Of a stretch of DNA of 64,000 nucleotides, positions 17,189 to 25,342 are shown one piece after another (within the stretch, counting starts at the first letter, position 1; every line of letters starts with the position of its first letter). The stretch is from NCBI GenBank assembly GCA_003056425.1, contig PYVY01000001.1, forward strand, positions 462,982-526,981, written 5' to 3'. The notes under the pieces are model-generated. The model was not told the origin of the DNA, made no database searches, and worked only from the letters and a program-made list of their open reading frames with translations. The DNA comes from Alteromonas indica. GTDB lineage: Bacteria > Pseudomonadota > Gammaproteobacteria > Enterobacterales > Alteromonadaceae. Position numbers and translations under genes: made by a program.

Positions 17189-18256
17189 TTAGTACACATA
17201 ATGCAGTAAGCTAACAATTTTCATTTGTAACCAGGCTAAACCGCTGTACCAACCTGACTCCCCAGACTCCAGCATTACAGTGGCCCGCGCACCGGTAACC
17301 AGAGAATCCGGTAACGCAGATTCATCCACGCTAACATACACTCTGACCCGCTGCGCATCACGAACCCACCGATCAGAGTCATCAGGTTGTGCTAATTGTC
17401 CATCGGCCAGTAATTGCCCCTGAGCTACCCCGTAGTCGCGACTGGCAAGGTGGCCATGAAACACGCTGCCAGGTAGCGCATCAAACACCACTAAAGCAGG
17501 CGCGTGCTGGCCGATATGAGCCAGGCTTTTCTCCCGAAAATCAGCAGCGATTCGCTCATTATCTCTGGCAACTAAAGACAGTAACGGCTGATTAGCCTGT
17601 GCCTGAATACCACGGGTTAACTGTAAATTCGATACAATACCGGCGGCCGGTGCCACTACCTGGGTACGTGATAAAGCTAATTCCGCCTGCTTTAGCTGAT
17701 TACGCGCCACTCGCAAACGTAAATTATCTTCACCTGCTTTACCCAATTTAACCTGTACGGTGTGCCGACTTTCGCGGGCCGCCTGTAATTGTGCCTGCGC
17801 AGCCTCGACCCGGGTCGCCATTTGGTCGACTTGTTGGTCACTGACCAGGTTTTTCTTTGCCAGCGACACTAATCTTTGATGTTCGCGTTGCATTTCGCGT
17901 TGATTAATTTGCGCTTCGGTAATCGCTGCCTCGGCCTGAGCTAACTCAGCGCTTAACGTATCATTTGCCTGCGAGGCCTCTTGTACCGCTAAACGGGCCT
18001 TTTCCACAGCAAGTTCATAGTCACTGGCATCCACAGTGAACAGTAAGTCACCTTTAGCAACTGCCTGGTTATTGATAACCGCTACGTGGGTCACTTCGCC
18101 GGCAACCCGGGGCGCTACCGTGATAACCGGACGCTGAACACTGGCATGGGGCGTCATTGGGATACTGACATCAGCAAACACTATATAGCCAAAAATTAAG
18201 CCAAAAAGTATACTGGCCCGTTTCATCCATCGGTTAAAATTTGCATCTGCTGTCAT
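17189..18256 (-). CDS. HlyD/EmrA-family membrane fusion protein
   Basis: A periplasmic adaptor of 355 residues linking an inner-membrane pump to an outer-membrane channel. It has one N-terminal helix (about 13-29), biotinyl-lipoyl-like half motifs (RPVITVAPRVAGEVTHVAVINNQAVAKGDLLFTVD and later VVAPAAGIVSNLQLTRG), and a long Ala/Gln/Glu-rich coiled-coil hairpin (about 80-190) in between. The ATG overlaps the marR stop (ATGA), so they are co-translated. Its partner is probably the DUF2955 protein downstream. Confidence 0.92.
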   Translation of the reverse strand: MTADANFNRWMKRASILFGLIFGYIVFADVSIPMTPHASVQRPVITVAPRVAGEVTHVAVINNQAVAKGDLLFTVDASDYELAVEKARLAVQEASQANDTLSAELAQAEAAITEAQINQREMQREHQRLVSLAKKNLVSDQQVDQMATRVEAAQAQLQAARESRHTVQVKLGKAGEDNLRLRVARNQLKQAELALSRTQVVAPAAGIVSNLQLTRGIQAQANQPLLSLVARDNERIAADFREKSLAHIGQHAPALVVFDALPGSVFHGHLASRDYGVAQGQLLADGQLAQPDDSDRWVRDAQRVRVYVSVDESALPDSLVTGARATVMLESGESGWYSGLAWLQMKIVSLLHYVY

Positions 18257-18690
18257 CGTTTTCCCACCTGTTTCAAGTGTGCGTTGTCTAACACCCTAGA
18301 TAGCAGCGCATGCAGCTGCTCGCGTTCCTGTTCATTCAATCCTGCTAACATAGCCTCGCGCGCTGCGCTGGCCTGGGTCTCCATTTTCGCCAGTAGCTGG
18401 CTGCCTGGTGCAGTAAACCAAAGGGTCTTTCGGCGCGCATCGTGGGGGCACTTTTCACGCCTTATATAGCCGGCCTCAACCAACGCATTCATAGTGCGTT
18501 GTAAGGTAGGTTGTTCAATCCCAATCTCGTGGGCCAGCTCTTTCTGCGAGCACCCTTCACCGCTGCGGTTTAAATGTAGCATGGCCATCCAACCCGACTG
18601 CGTAAGCCCTAAGGTTTTCATGTACTGATCCACCACATTACGCCAGCCATAAGCAGTACGGTTTAATAACCAGCCTAATGATGTTTGCAT
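18253..18690 (-). CDS. MarR-family transcriptional regulator
   Basis: A winged-helix repressor of about 145 residues. The recognition region is SQKELAHEIGIEQPTLQRTMNALVEAGYIRREKCPHDARRKTLWFT, with the typical MarR wing Asp-x-Arg. It is the first gene of the efflux operon, with 4-bp overlap to the adaptor gene. The longest frame starts at a TTG at 18702; the ATG at 18690 fits the family length better, though neither has a strong ribosome site. It probably represses its own operon through the repeats just upstream. Confidence 0.9.
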   Translation of the reverse strand: MQTSLGWLLNRTAYGWRNVVDQYMKTLGLTQSGWMAMLHLNRSGEGCSQKELAHEIGIEQPTLQRTMNALVEAGYIRREKCPHDARRKTLWFTAPGSQLLAKMETQASAAREAMLAGLNEQEREQLHALLSRVLDNAHLKQVGKR

Positions 18691-18707
18691 GTATTTTACC
18701 AAAGTAG

Positions 18708-18747
18708 TTAGCGTGCTAATTAAGTTAGCATATAATTAGCGTGCTAA
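18708..18747. promoter_or_regulatory. Probable MarR operator: two copies of TTAGCGTGCTAA plus a half copy
   Basis: TTAGC-GT-GCTAA occurs at 18708-18719 and 18736-18747, exactly 28 bp apart, with TTAGCAT between them (from 18725). Each copy is a near-perfect inverted repeat of the size MarR dimers bind. They lie just upstream of the marR start. Confidence 0.8.
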
Positions 18748-18884
18748 TCAAATAGCCCTTAGATTAGTGTTGGGGAAATTGCGATAAATAGCGCGATCGG
18801 GAGCTTAGCGCTTAGAATGAAGACCTAAAAATAGTGGGCAGCGGCTTGGGCGGGTACAAGCCGTTTACCCAGTCGGATATTATA

Positions 18885-20201
18885 TTACTGGTTAAGTTGT
18901 TGGGTAAACTGGCCTACCGCGCCTACCACTTCTTTTGCGCCTTTTTGAATTTCAATAATGACACTGCCCGCTTCGTCCGCCAGCTCAAGGCCGCGATCGG
19001 CTTTCGTTTTACCTTGATTAACAATCGCGACTGCGTCGGCGGTGAGCGCCTGATTTTTTTGAACGACTGAGACAATCTCTTCAGTGGCTGCAGTAGTGCG
19101 CGAAGCAAGTTGCCGCACTTCATCTGCTACCACCGCAAATCCGCGCCCTTGATCGCCCGCTCGCGCCGCTTCGATAGCAGCATTTAGCGCCAATAGATTT
19201 GTTTGTTCAGCAATACTGCTTATGCTGCTGATAATAGTAGCAATTTGCTGAGACTGTTCGTCAAGCTCGCCAATGCCGGTATTGGCTTCAATCATATTTG
19301 CGGACAGTTCGTTCATTACCGAAACCAGGTTATTAATAACCTCACTACCCTGAATGGCCACAGTATCAGTGGCTGCGGAGGTAGTATAAGCAATCTCAGC
19401 GGCATTGGAGATCGCAATTTCGCGCTCAACCTGTTCGGTGATCACCGTGGCAAACTTCACCACTTTGTAGAGTCTGCCGTAAGAATCGGTCACCGGATTA
19501 TAGGAGGCCTCTAACCAGACCACTTGCCCGGCAGCGTCAATGCGCTTGAACCGGCCGGCTTTAAAATTGCCATTGCGCAATTGCTGCCAAAACTGTTCGT
19601 ATTCGGCTGAGTTAGCTTCTTCGCTATCGCAAAACATTCGATGATGTTTACCCTGAATGTGCTCCAGCTGATATCCCATACCCTGCAAAAACGGCGCATT
19701 CGCAGTAATGATAGTGCCATCGGGATTGAACTCGATGACAGCAGTCGAGCGCTGTAATGCTTCTACTAAATTTTCGTGTTCACGAGATTGGCTAATGGTG
19801 CGGGTTAGGTCATCACAATGAAAAGTGAAGTACAGCAGTTTACCTTCCAGGCTTTGCACAGGCTGCACTACGGCACGTAGCCATCCTTCTACGCCATCGC
19901 CTTTTTCAAATTGCACCACCCCAGTATAATGCTGACCAAATTTGAGCGCATCGCACAACTTCTTATAGTGCGTGCTGGAGGTCGCTACCCCGGGAATAAA
20001 ATCGAAAAAGTTACGTCCGACAATATCCTGCGAAGCATAGTGTAATTCGGTGCAAAAATTATCGTTAACTGCATCGATTTTTCCGCTCGGGGTCAGCCGG
20101 CAATAAAGCATTTCATTATCGAGACTGCTATTGATTTGTTTAATATGGTGTAGCTCTTCCTTAAGCGCCTTGATTTCCTGTTTTAGTTGGCTGTTAAACA
20201 T
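18885..20201 (-). CDS. Cytoplasmic PAS-PAS chemoreceptor (BdlA-like)
   Basis: About 438 residues from the ATG at 20201 (AGGAAG upstream). A short coiled coil is followed by two PAS domains (about 25-135 and 145-260; the second shows [23 protein letters not shown]) and a signalling domain with [29 protein letters not shown]. There is no membrane segment. The architecture matches Pseudomonas BdlA, a receptor in biofilm dispersal that senses redox state, but identity cannot be judged without alignment. The C-terminus is short after the signalling tip. A c-di-GMP phosphodiesterase gene lies 2.5 kb away. Confidence 0.93.
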   Translation of the reverse strand: MFNSQLKQEIKALKEELHHIKQINSSLDNEMLYCRLTPSGKIDAVNDNFCTELHYASQDIVGRNFFDFIPGVATSSTHYKKLCDALKFGQHYTGVVQFEKGDGVEGWLRAVVQPVQSLEGKLLYFTFHCDDLTRTISQSREHENLVEALQRSTAVIEFNPDGTIITANAPFLQGMGYQLEHIQGKHHRMFCDSEEANSAEYEQFWQQLRNGNFKAGRFKRIDAAGQVVWLEASYNPVTDSYGRLYKVVKFATVITEQVEREIAISNAAEIAYTTSAATDTVAIQGSEVINNLVSVMNELSANMIEANTGIGELDEQSQQIATIISSISSIAEQTNLLALNAAIEAARAGDQGRGFAVVADEVRQLASRTTAATEEIVSVVQKNQALTADAVAIVNQGKTKADRGLELADEAGSVIIEIQKGAKEVVGAVGQFTQQLNQ

Positions 20202-20329
20202 GCTGCTTCCTGTAATGACACTTCCCACTGGCCCAAGCCAATGCGTTAGCGGTTAACCATAATCTATAAACATGAAAATAATAAGATAGACCATCGTCTA
20301 TTCCTGTGTATGAAATATAAGACTATTTG

Positions 20330-20346
20330 TGCGTAAAAATTACGCA
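20330..20346. promoter_or_regulatory. 17-bp inverted repeat, possible enhancer (UAS) for a sigma-54 activator
   Basis: TGCGTAA-AAA-TTACGCA is a perfect 7-3-7 inverted repeat. Its centre is about 118 bp upstream of the start predicted for the sigma-54 promoter at 20431, the distance at which bacterial enhancer-binding proteins usually bind. It could instead serve the divergent chemoreceptor gene. Confidence 0.5.
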
Positions 20347-20430
20347 GCTACTTCTTAATTAATTAGAGACAGCTTCCCCAAACCCGTAAAAATAATTTAA
20401 AAACAACAAGTTAAAACAATATTACGAAAC

Positions 20431-20446
20431 TGGCACAATATTGGCT
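20431..20446 (+). promoter_or_regulatory. Candidate sigma-54 promoter
   Basis: TGGCACAATATTGGCT matches the sigma-54 consensus TGGCAC-N5-TTGC with the required GG (-24) and GC (-12) at the correct 10-bp separation and one mismatch in the -12 element (TGGC for TTGC). The predicted start is near 20456. Confidence 0.55.
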
Positions 20447-20456
20447 TTATTTAAAA

Positions 20457-20690
20457 CAACTGTTTAAGGGTAGTGTTAAAGTCACCAGGTTTTGTGTTTC
20501 CCGTAGTGACGTTTACCGAACAGCTGGTTGTGGCACTGGGTTATCAGACCGTGCTGTCAACTAATAGACAATTGGCGTCCCTGATGTCAAATGTTGGACT
20601 GTCGAATGGCAGTCATTCTCCCCTCGGGTCCCCCTATGACCCAATCAATACCTCTGATATTCTCCCGCCAAATGGCGGGAGCTTTTTTTT
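20457..20690 (+). ncRNA. Candidate sigma-54-dependent small RNA (or structured leader of the MFS gene)
   Basis: About 234 nt from the predicted start to the T-run of a strong terminator. No plus-strand gene lies before it, since the upstream chemoreceptor is on the other strand. Internal hairpins are visible: GTCAC...GTGAC near 20481-20511, GCAC...GTGC near 20537-20557, and GACTG...CAGTC near 20599-20614. I compared it by eye with Qrr, GlmY/GlmZ, CrcZ and 6S and recognise none. Because an MFS gene follows 137 bp later, transcription attenuation or a riboswitch is an alternative. A 75-codon frame across it reads through the terminator and is not credible. Confidence 0.5.
20662..20690 (+). terminator. 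Strong rho-independent terminator with no upstream gene
   Basis: CTCCCGCC-AAAT-GGCGGGAG, an 8-bp perfect stem, followed by C and eight T residues (20683-20690). Confidence 0.9.
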
Positions 20691-20826
20691 CGGCTCATAA
20701 AAATGATAGTTAAAAAGTGATAAGCTGCGCGTTCACCCAGGCTATTTTTACCGCGAATACTTTTGCTACCTATGTTTAATATTGCCAACTTCCATTCAGG
20801 TTATCTGTGATAGCGATGTTCGAGCC

Positions 20827-22026
20827 ATGACCTACCCGATTCTTTTTTGTGCGTTACTTGCTACCGCTATCGGCCAAAGCGTGTTTTTGACCACGGTGCC
20901 TTCTTTAGGACGGTTAGCGGGCCTGTCCGAAATGCAGGTTGCCGTAATGATGTCAGCTTCAGCTGGGGTGTTTGCTATCGCTGCCAATATCTGGAGCCGC
21001 TATACCCAACGCTTTGGCTATAAAAGGCTGCTGTTGACCGGCCTTACCGGCTACACTGTCGGGACCGTAATCTTTGCCACCATCTGGTGGATAGCACTGC
21101 GCCAATGGATAAGCGTGGAAGCGTTGTTCGCCGGGCTGCTGCTTAGCCGCTGTTTGCAATCTACTATCATGTCTGCCACGCCTCCTTCAGCAGTAGGCTA
21201 TGTAGTGGCGATCAGTACCAGTGATGAGCGTGCAGCGGCCATCAGCAAAGTCACCTCGGGCAATAATCTGGGCCAGATCCTGGGCCCCGTATTGGCAGGT
21301 TTGTTAGTGTCGGCCGGCCTGTTAGCTCCCTATTACTTTGTTATCTTATTTACGTTGGCTGCCATAATCTTAGTGTATTGCAAATTACCGGATATTGGGG
21401 CCGGTGATCGGGCCCGCCCCCGTGCCTCGGCAAACGTACTGATGCAGCCGGTTAAAGCCTCTACTGCGCTTCTTATTACATGCTGTATCTGTTTGTTTGC
21501 GTGTATGGCAATTATGCAGCAAAGTTTGGCGTTTTTTCTGATGGACTCACAGCAGTTAACTGCGGTGGCAGCCGCGCGGGCCAGTGGGCTAGCTATGATG
21601 ATGACTGCGGTTTTTTCTTTACTGATACAATTTACGCTCGTTCAGCGTCGCTGGCTCGCCCAAACTACGTTAATTTATCTGGCGTTACCCGTCACGGCAC
21701 TGGCCTATACCCTGCTCTATTTACAGCAGTCTACTGCAACATTGATGGTGGGGATGGCCCTATTGGGAGTGGGGTTAGGCGCGGCCTACCCATCGTTGGC
21801 AGCCGTTGCCACCACACGTTGTCATCCTGACAGGCAAGCTGCGGTAACCGGATTACTCACTGCTGCCCCCGCTATGGGCTACATAACCGGCCCGCCGCTT
21901 TCCGCCGCGCTATATAATTTAGAGCATCGGCTGCCATTCTTACTGGCTGCACTTTTGATGGCGGCCAGTACGCTGGCGATATGGTGGCGGTTACCTACCG
22001 CTACTAATACAAAATCTTCTACCTGA
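20827..22026 (+). CDS. Major facilitator superfamily transporter
   Basis: About 400 residues with twelve predicted helices in two halves. The loop after helix 2 has RYTQRFGYKRLLLTG (MFS motif A variant), and GNNLGQILGPVLAGLL in helix 5 resembles the antiporter motif C of drug and sugar exporters. Substrate is unknown. The ATG at 20827 begins right at helix 1; a longer TTG start at 20782 adds an unlikely N-terminus. It may lie downstream of the structured leader at 20457-20690. Confidence 0.9.
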   Translation: MTYPILFCALLATAIGQSVFLTTVPSLGRLAGLSEMQVAVMMSASAGVFAIAANIWSRYTQRFGYKRLLLTGLTGYTVGTVIFATIWWIALRQWISVEALFAGLLLSRCLQSTIMSATPPSAVGYVVAISTSDERAAAISKVTSGNNLGQILGPVLAGLLVSAGLLAPYYFVILFTLAAIILVYCKLPDIGAGDRARPRASANVLMQPVKASTALLITCCICLFACMAIMQQSLAFFLMDSQQLTAVAAARASGLAMMMTAVFSLLIQFTLVQRRWLAQTTLIYLALPVTALAYTLLYLQQSTATLMVGMALLGVGLGAAYPSLAAVATTRCHPDRQAAVTGLLTAAPAMGYITGPPLSAALYNLEHRLPFLLAALLMAASTLAIWWRLPTATNTKSST

Positions 22027-22100
22027 TAAACTACAGCGAAGAAAGCAGACCCACTACAGCAGGCTTTACCTTAACACTGAAGGCGCCCGCTTTAGCAGAC

Positions 22101-22583
22101 TTAAGCCTGCTGGTAGAAAAACGAAAAGAACCAGCGCGGAGTAAGCGTCATATCGAAACTTACCTGTTGTTGATTGCCCTTTTTAACTGTTTCCAGGGCA
22201 TGTTCGTAAGTATGTTGGGCGGGTTGGTAGGCTACGGGCTCAGCCACATTATACCGATAGGCAAACTGCTCATGCACCTTATCATCAGCATGCTCAAATA
22301 CGGGCATCGCTAACGTGCATTTACCTTTTTCTTCATAATAGGTAATTTCATCGACGCTGACGGTATCAGCAAGATCTATCAGGGCCTGCGAGGTGGGCGT
22401 ATCAGGCTGAATCGTATACTCGTCTGCCGCCTCATTGTGGCCAATCTCGCATGCTACCGCGGCAATCATAGAGAAGGTCGCGCGGTTGTCTTTAAAATTT
22501 GACACCATAAACTCATAACTGGGCTGCTGGCTGCATCCGCCGAGCAGTAGTGAGATTACAATGCACAAAAGAAGTTTGTACAT
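22101..22583 (-). CDS. Putative lipoprotein of unknown function
   Basis: A 160-residue protein with a lipoprotein signal peptide; the lipobox LLGGC puts the lipidated Cys at 17, followed by SQQ, which favours outer-membrane sorting. The mature part has a Thr/Glu/Tyr-rich middle and a final PRWFFSFFYQQA. No family is recognised. It stands alone, convergent with the MFS gene. Confidence 0.78.
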   Translation of the reverse strand: MYKLLLCIVISLLLGGCSQQPSYEFMVSNFKDNRATFSMIAAVACEIGHNEAADEYTIQPDTPTSQALIDLADTVSVDEITYYEEKGKCTLAMPVFEHADDKVHEQFAYRYNVAEPVAYQPAQHTYEHALETVKKGNQQQVSFDMTLTPRWFFSFFYQQA

Positions 22584-22752
22584 ATTGCGCTCTTGTGTGA
22601 GTGGGCTGTAGTTTATTTGCCCATTGTGTCAAAGACGCGAAGAAATTTCCAACCACTCTTCCTAAGGTATAATATTGCCGGCCGCTTCGCCACAACATGA
22701 TGCCAATGGTGAAAGCCATATTAAGGGGGCTACCTCCTTCGAATAACGCCCC

Positions 22753-23997
22753 TTAGCATGCTTGTTCCAGGCTTTCGGCTAGCTGCTCAAACGGCACAGG
22801 ACGCGAGAAATACCAGCCCTGAAAATAAGCCACGCCCAGCGCCTCCAGCGCCTGATACTCTTCCTGAGTTTCAATGCCTTCTGCCACAACTTCGCAGTTG
22901 AAGCTATGCGCAAAGGCCAGCAGGCCGGTGACCAGAGCCTGGCGTTTTTTATCCAGATGAATATTGCTGGCCAAACTCAGATCCAGCTTTATCACGTCAG
23001 GCTCTATTTCAAGAATATGCTTTAAGCTGGCAAAGCCAGCCCCCACATCATCGATGCATATTTTAAAGCCCCGGTCGCTCAGTGGCCGCAGAAAGGCTCG
23101 AAAACGCTGATAGTCTTTCACCCGCACATGCTCTGTCAGTTCAATTTTCACCTGGCGGCTGTCTACCGCTTTCAGTAACTCAGGCAATAGCCCGCTTTCT
23201 ACCATCTGCGGACTAACATTTATGGAGGTTTTTACCTCAAGCCCGCGTGCCTTTGCGCTGTTTAGACGCGCCACTACGCGATGGATAATCGCAGATTCAA
23301 CTTCCAGGCCCAGACCGACTGTATCGGCATCATGCAGCCATTCATTCGGCGGTCGGTAGGGGTCGGTGTTAAACCGGGCAAGCACCTCGTAATATTCATA
23401 CCGGGCACTGTGCTTGCCATAGATTGGCTGAAATACCACTTCAATTTTATGCTGGTCAATCACATAACGGACTTGTTCGCGGGTAAGATCCTGTTTTTGC
23501 TGTTGCGCCAGTGTGCGGCCCATAACCTGCCCCACATAGGACGCGATACTATGTAACAGGTCTACATCCCGTTGACTCAGCGCGGCGTTAGGTTTGTTGT
23601 CATAACAGCATAATGCGCCATAAGTATCGCCATTTTGTAAAGTAATCGGCACCCCAATATAAGCACCAATAGACAGTTGCCGGGTGACGCGCATATCGCG
23701 GGTTACAGGGTGTGCCATTGTATCAGGCACGATATTATCCAGCTGTCCGCAGGCAATTTTAAAACAATAGGAATTATCCAGCTGCTCAGCGCTGCCGGCT
23801 GGAATAGGCGTGGCCACGGCGCTACTGGCCTGTACTAATTCCACCCGCCGCTGGCTATCGGTAAAACGGGAGGTAAAGGCCACATCCATATTTAAAAAGC
23901 AGCGGACTGCTTCCAGTAACATGGCTAGGTCAACAATACTACTGGATGATCCTGCTTCTGCCTGTTCTAACAGAGTCATTATATTTTGCTGTGACAT
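22753..23997 (-). CDS. GAF-EAL cyclic di-GMP phosphodiesterase
   Basis: A cytoplasmic signalling enzyme of 414 residues. GAF domain at about 15-160 (LCCYDNKPNAALSQRDVDLLHSIASYVGQVMG at its end); EAL domain at about 180-410. Catalytic features are present: Glu204 in YYEVLARF (the EAL signature as EVL), INVSPQM, ELTE, IDDVGAGFASL, IKLDLSL and VVAEGIET, so it is probably active and hydrolyses c-di-GMP to pGpG. The GAF ligand is unknown. It is monocistronic, with a 480-bp upstream region containing a candidate small RNA on the opposite strand. Confidence 0.94.
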   Translation of the reverse strand: MSQQNIMTLLEQAEAGSSSSIVDLAMLLEAVRCFLNMDVAFTSRFTDSQRRVELVQASSAVATPIPAGSAEQLDNSYCFKIACGQLDNIVPDTMAHPVTRDMRVTRQLSIGAYIGVPITLQNGDTYGALCCYDNKPNAALSQRDVDLLHSIASYVGQVMGRTLAQQQKQDLTREQVRYVIDQHKIEVVFQPIYGKHSARYEYYEVLARFNTDPYRPPNEWLHDADTVGLGLEVESAIIHRVVARLNSAKARGLEVKTSINVSPQMVESGLLPELLKAVDSRQVKIELTEHVRVKDYQRFRAFLRPLSDRGFKICIDDVGAGFASLKHILEIEPDVIKLDLSLASNIHLDKKRQALVTGLLAFAHSFNCEVVAEGIETQEEYQALEALGVAYFQGWYFSRPVPFEQLAESLEQAC

Positions 23998-24229
23998 GGC
24001 GTAATCCCTGACTACCGGTTACCTGTTGGTTTATCTAAGTACGGCATTACCGTGACTAAGGCCGCCCACCGTGTAATCGGCAAACAGCTGATTTAAAGAA
24101 TATTTTCATCATCGTTTATTGGTAATAAATTGCAATGAGAATTTTTTAACGCAAGCCGCCAACGTTATACCTATAACATTTACGCCCATTGCTACGGTAA
24201 ACCAGAAGACCATTTATTAATGATATTTT

Positions 24230-24259
24230 TTGGTATGCACCTATATACCATTTTATAGT
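24230..24259 (+). promoter_or_regulatory. Promoter overlapped by a TGGTAT-N8-ATACCA palindrome
   Basis: TTGGTA (24230-24235) and TATAGT (24254-24259) form a -35/-10 pair with an 18-bp spacer. TGGTAT at 24231-24236 and ATACCA at 24245-24250 form an inverted repeat across the spacer, an operator-like layout. Predicted start near 24266. Confidence 0.5.
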
Positions 24260-24265
24260 TTTACA

Positions 24266-24377
24266 GGCTATATGCGCCAACCCGCGGTGCTATAGTTACG
24301 CCACTGATGCAGTTCATTGTTTTCAGTAACCATGTGTATTCCAATTCTTTGACCGGAGCGTTTGCTCCGGTTTTTTT
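24266..24377 (+). ncRNA. Candidate small RNA, about 112 nt
   Basis: The predicted transcript opens with a stem-loop (24268-24295: CTATA and GCGCC pair with GGTGC and TATAG with one bulged T). A mostly unpaired 55-nt middle rich in U and A follows, then a strong terminator. This is the layout of Hfq-dependent trans-acting RNAs. No plus-strand gene precedes it. It lies just before a Fur-box-controlled siderophore gene, but I see no RyhB core sequence, nor Spot 42, CyaR or ArcZ features. The best frames inside are short and cross the terminator. Confidence 0.6.
24352..24377 (+). terminator. Rho-independent terminator with no upstream gene
   Basis: ACCGGAGC-GTTT-GCTCCGGT, an 8-bp perfect stem, followed by a run of T residues ending at 24377. 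Confidence 0.92.
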
Positions 24378-24432
24378 ATTCGCGCAATTCGAGTCAAACC
24401 CCGCTTTTCATTCTATTCTTCCACATTTATTT

Positions 24433-24451
24433 GATAATGATTCTTATTTAC
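24433..24451. promoter_or_regulatory. Fur box
   Basis: GATAATGATTCTTATTTAC matches 14 of 19 positions of the Fur consensus GATAATGATAATCATTATC, with the left half perfect. It lies 35 bp before the first siderophore-interacting protein gene. Confidence 0.8.
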
Positions 24452-24485
24452 AATGTCATTTCTTATTTGTGGTTAAGGAATGTAC

Positions 24486-25283
24486 ATGGCGAATCAACCT
24501 AAACGCCCGCTGGTCTTGCAAGTACAGCAAACATTGTCGTTAAGTCCGTCAATGCAACGGCTAACCCTCACTGGCCCAGAGCTGGCCGACTTTCCAGAAG
24601 TAGCACCGGGTGCGTATGTAAAGCTGATGTTTACCTTCGATAACCAGCCCGTCACCTGGATCCCAGAGTCACTGCAGGAAGTTCAGTTACGCACTTACAC
24701 AGTAAGGTTCGTTGACCAGGCTCAGCGCACCTTGACTATTGATATGGCGTTGCATGGTGCAGATGCCACTGCAGGGCCTGCTTCGCATTGGGCCACCCAG
24801 GCGAAACCTGGCGACAAGATAACCGTGGGCGGGCCGGGCTCGGTAAAAGGGTTGCCCACCGGTTACGACTGGTTACTCATGGTGGGCGATATTACCGCCT
24901 TACCGGCGATAGCCAGTCACCTTGAGCAACTCCCTGCAACGACCCAGGGCTATGCGGTAATCAAAGTTCCTGAAGACCAAGATAAAATTGAGCTGACGAA
25001 GCCACCCGCTATGCAAGTGATATGGCATGTTGAAACGGCAGCCGTGTCGACACTAAGCGACACCGTGAGTGAATTAACCCCAGCGCCGGGTATCGTGGCC
25101 GCGTGGGCAGCGTGCGAGTTTTCTGATATGCGGGCTCTGCGCACCTTGTTTCGCCAACGCTGGAATATAAATCACGAATACCTTTATATCAGTAGTTACT
25201 GGCGCAAGGGTCGCCGTGAAGACCAGCACAAAGTTGATAAGCAGCGCGATCAGCAAGAGTGGGAAAGCCGCCAAACAGCATAG
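24486..25283 (+). CDS. Siderophore-interacting protein (ViuB/SIP-like ferric-siderophore reductase)
   Basis: About 265 residues of the FAD-dependent SIP family, which reduces imported ferric siderophores in the cytoplasm. The FAD motif RTYTVR occurs near residue 62, followed by DMALHGADATAGPASHWATQAKPGD (cofactor region), DWLLMVGDITALPAI, and the C-terminal YWRKGRREDQ typical of ViuB-type enzymes. AAGGA lies 6 bases before the ATG at 24486, which is better than the ATG at 24480. The Fur box upstream predicts iron repression. Confidence 0.92.
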   Translation: MANQPKRPLVLQVQQTLSLSPSMQRLTLTGPELADFPEVAPGAYVKLMFTFDNQPVTWIPESLQEVQLRTYTVRFVDQAQRTLTIDMALHGADATAGPASHWATQAKPGDKITVGGPGSVKGLPTGYDWLLMVGDITALPAIASHLEQLPATTQGYAVIKVPEDQDKIELTKPPAMQVIWHVETAAVSTLSDTVSELTPAPGIVAAWAACEFSDMRALRTLFRQRWNINHEYLYISSYWRKGRREDQHKVDKQRDQQEWESRQTA

Positions 25284-25342
25284 AGTGGTGAATTATCGGC
25301 CAGGTTGGTTCGATTCTGGCATATAGAACGCTATCAATACTC

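Noticed and set aside
20473..20700. 75-codon plus-strand frame with GTG start
   Set aside because: It reads through a perfect terminator stem and T8 run and has no family features; the interval is better explained as non-coding RNA or leader.
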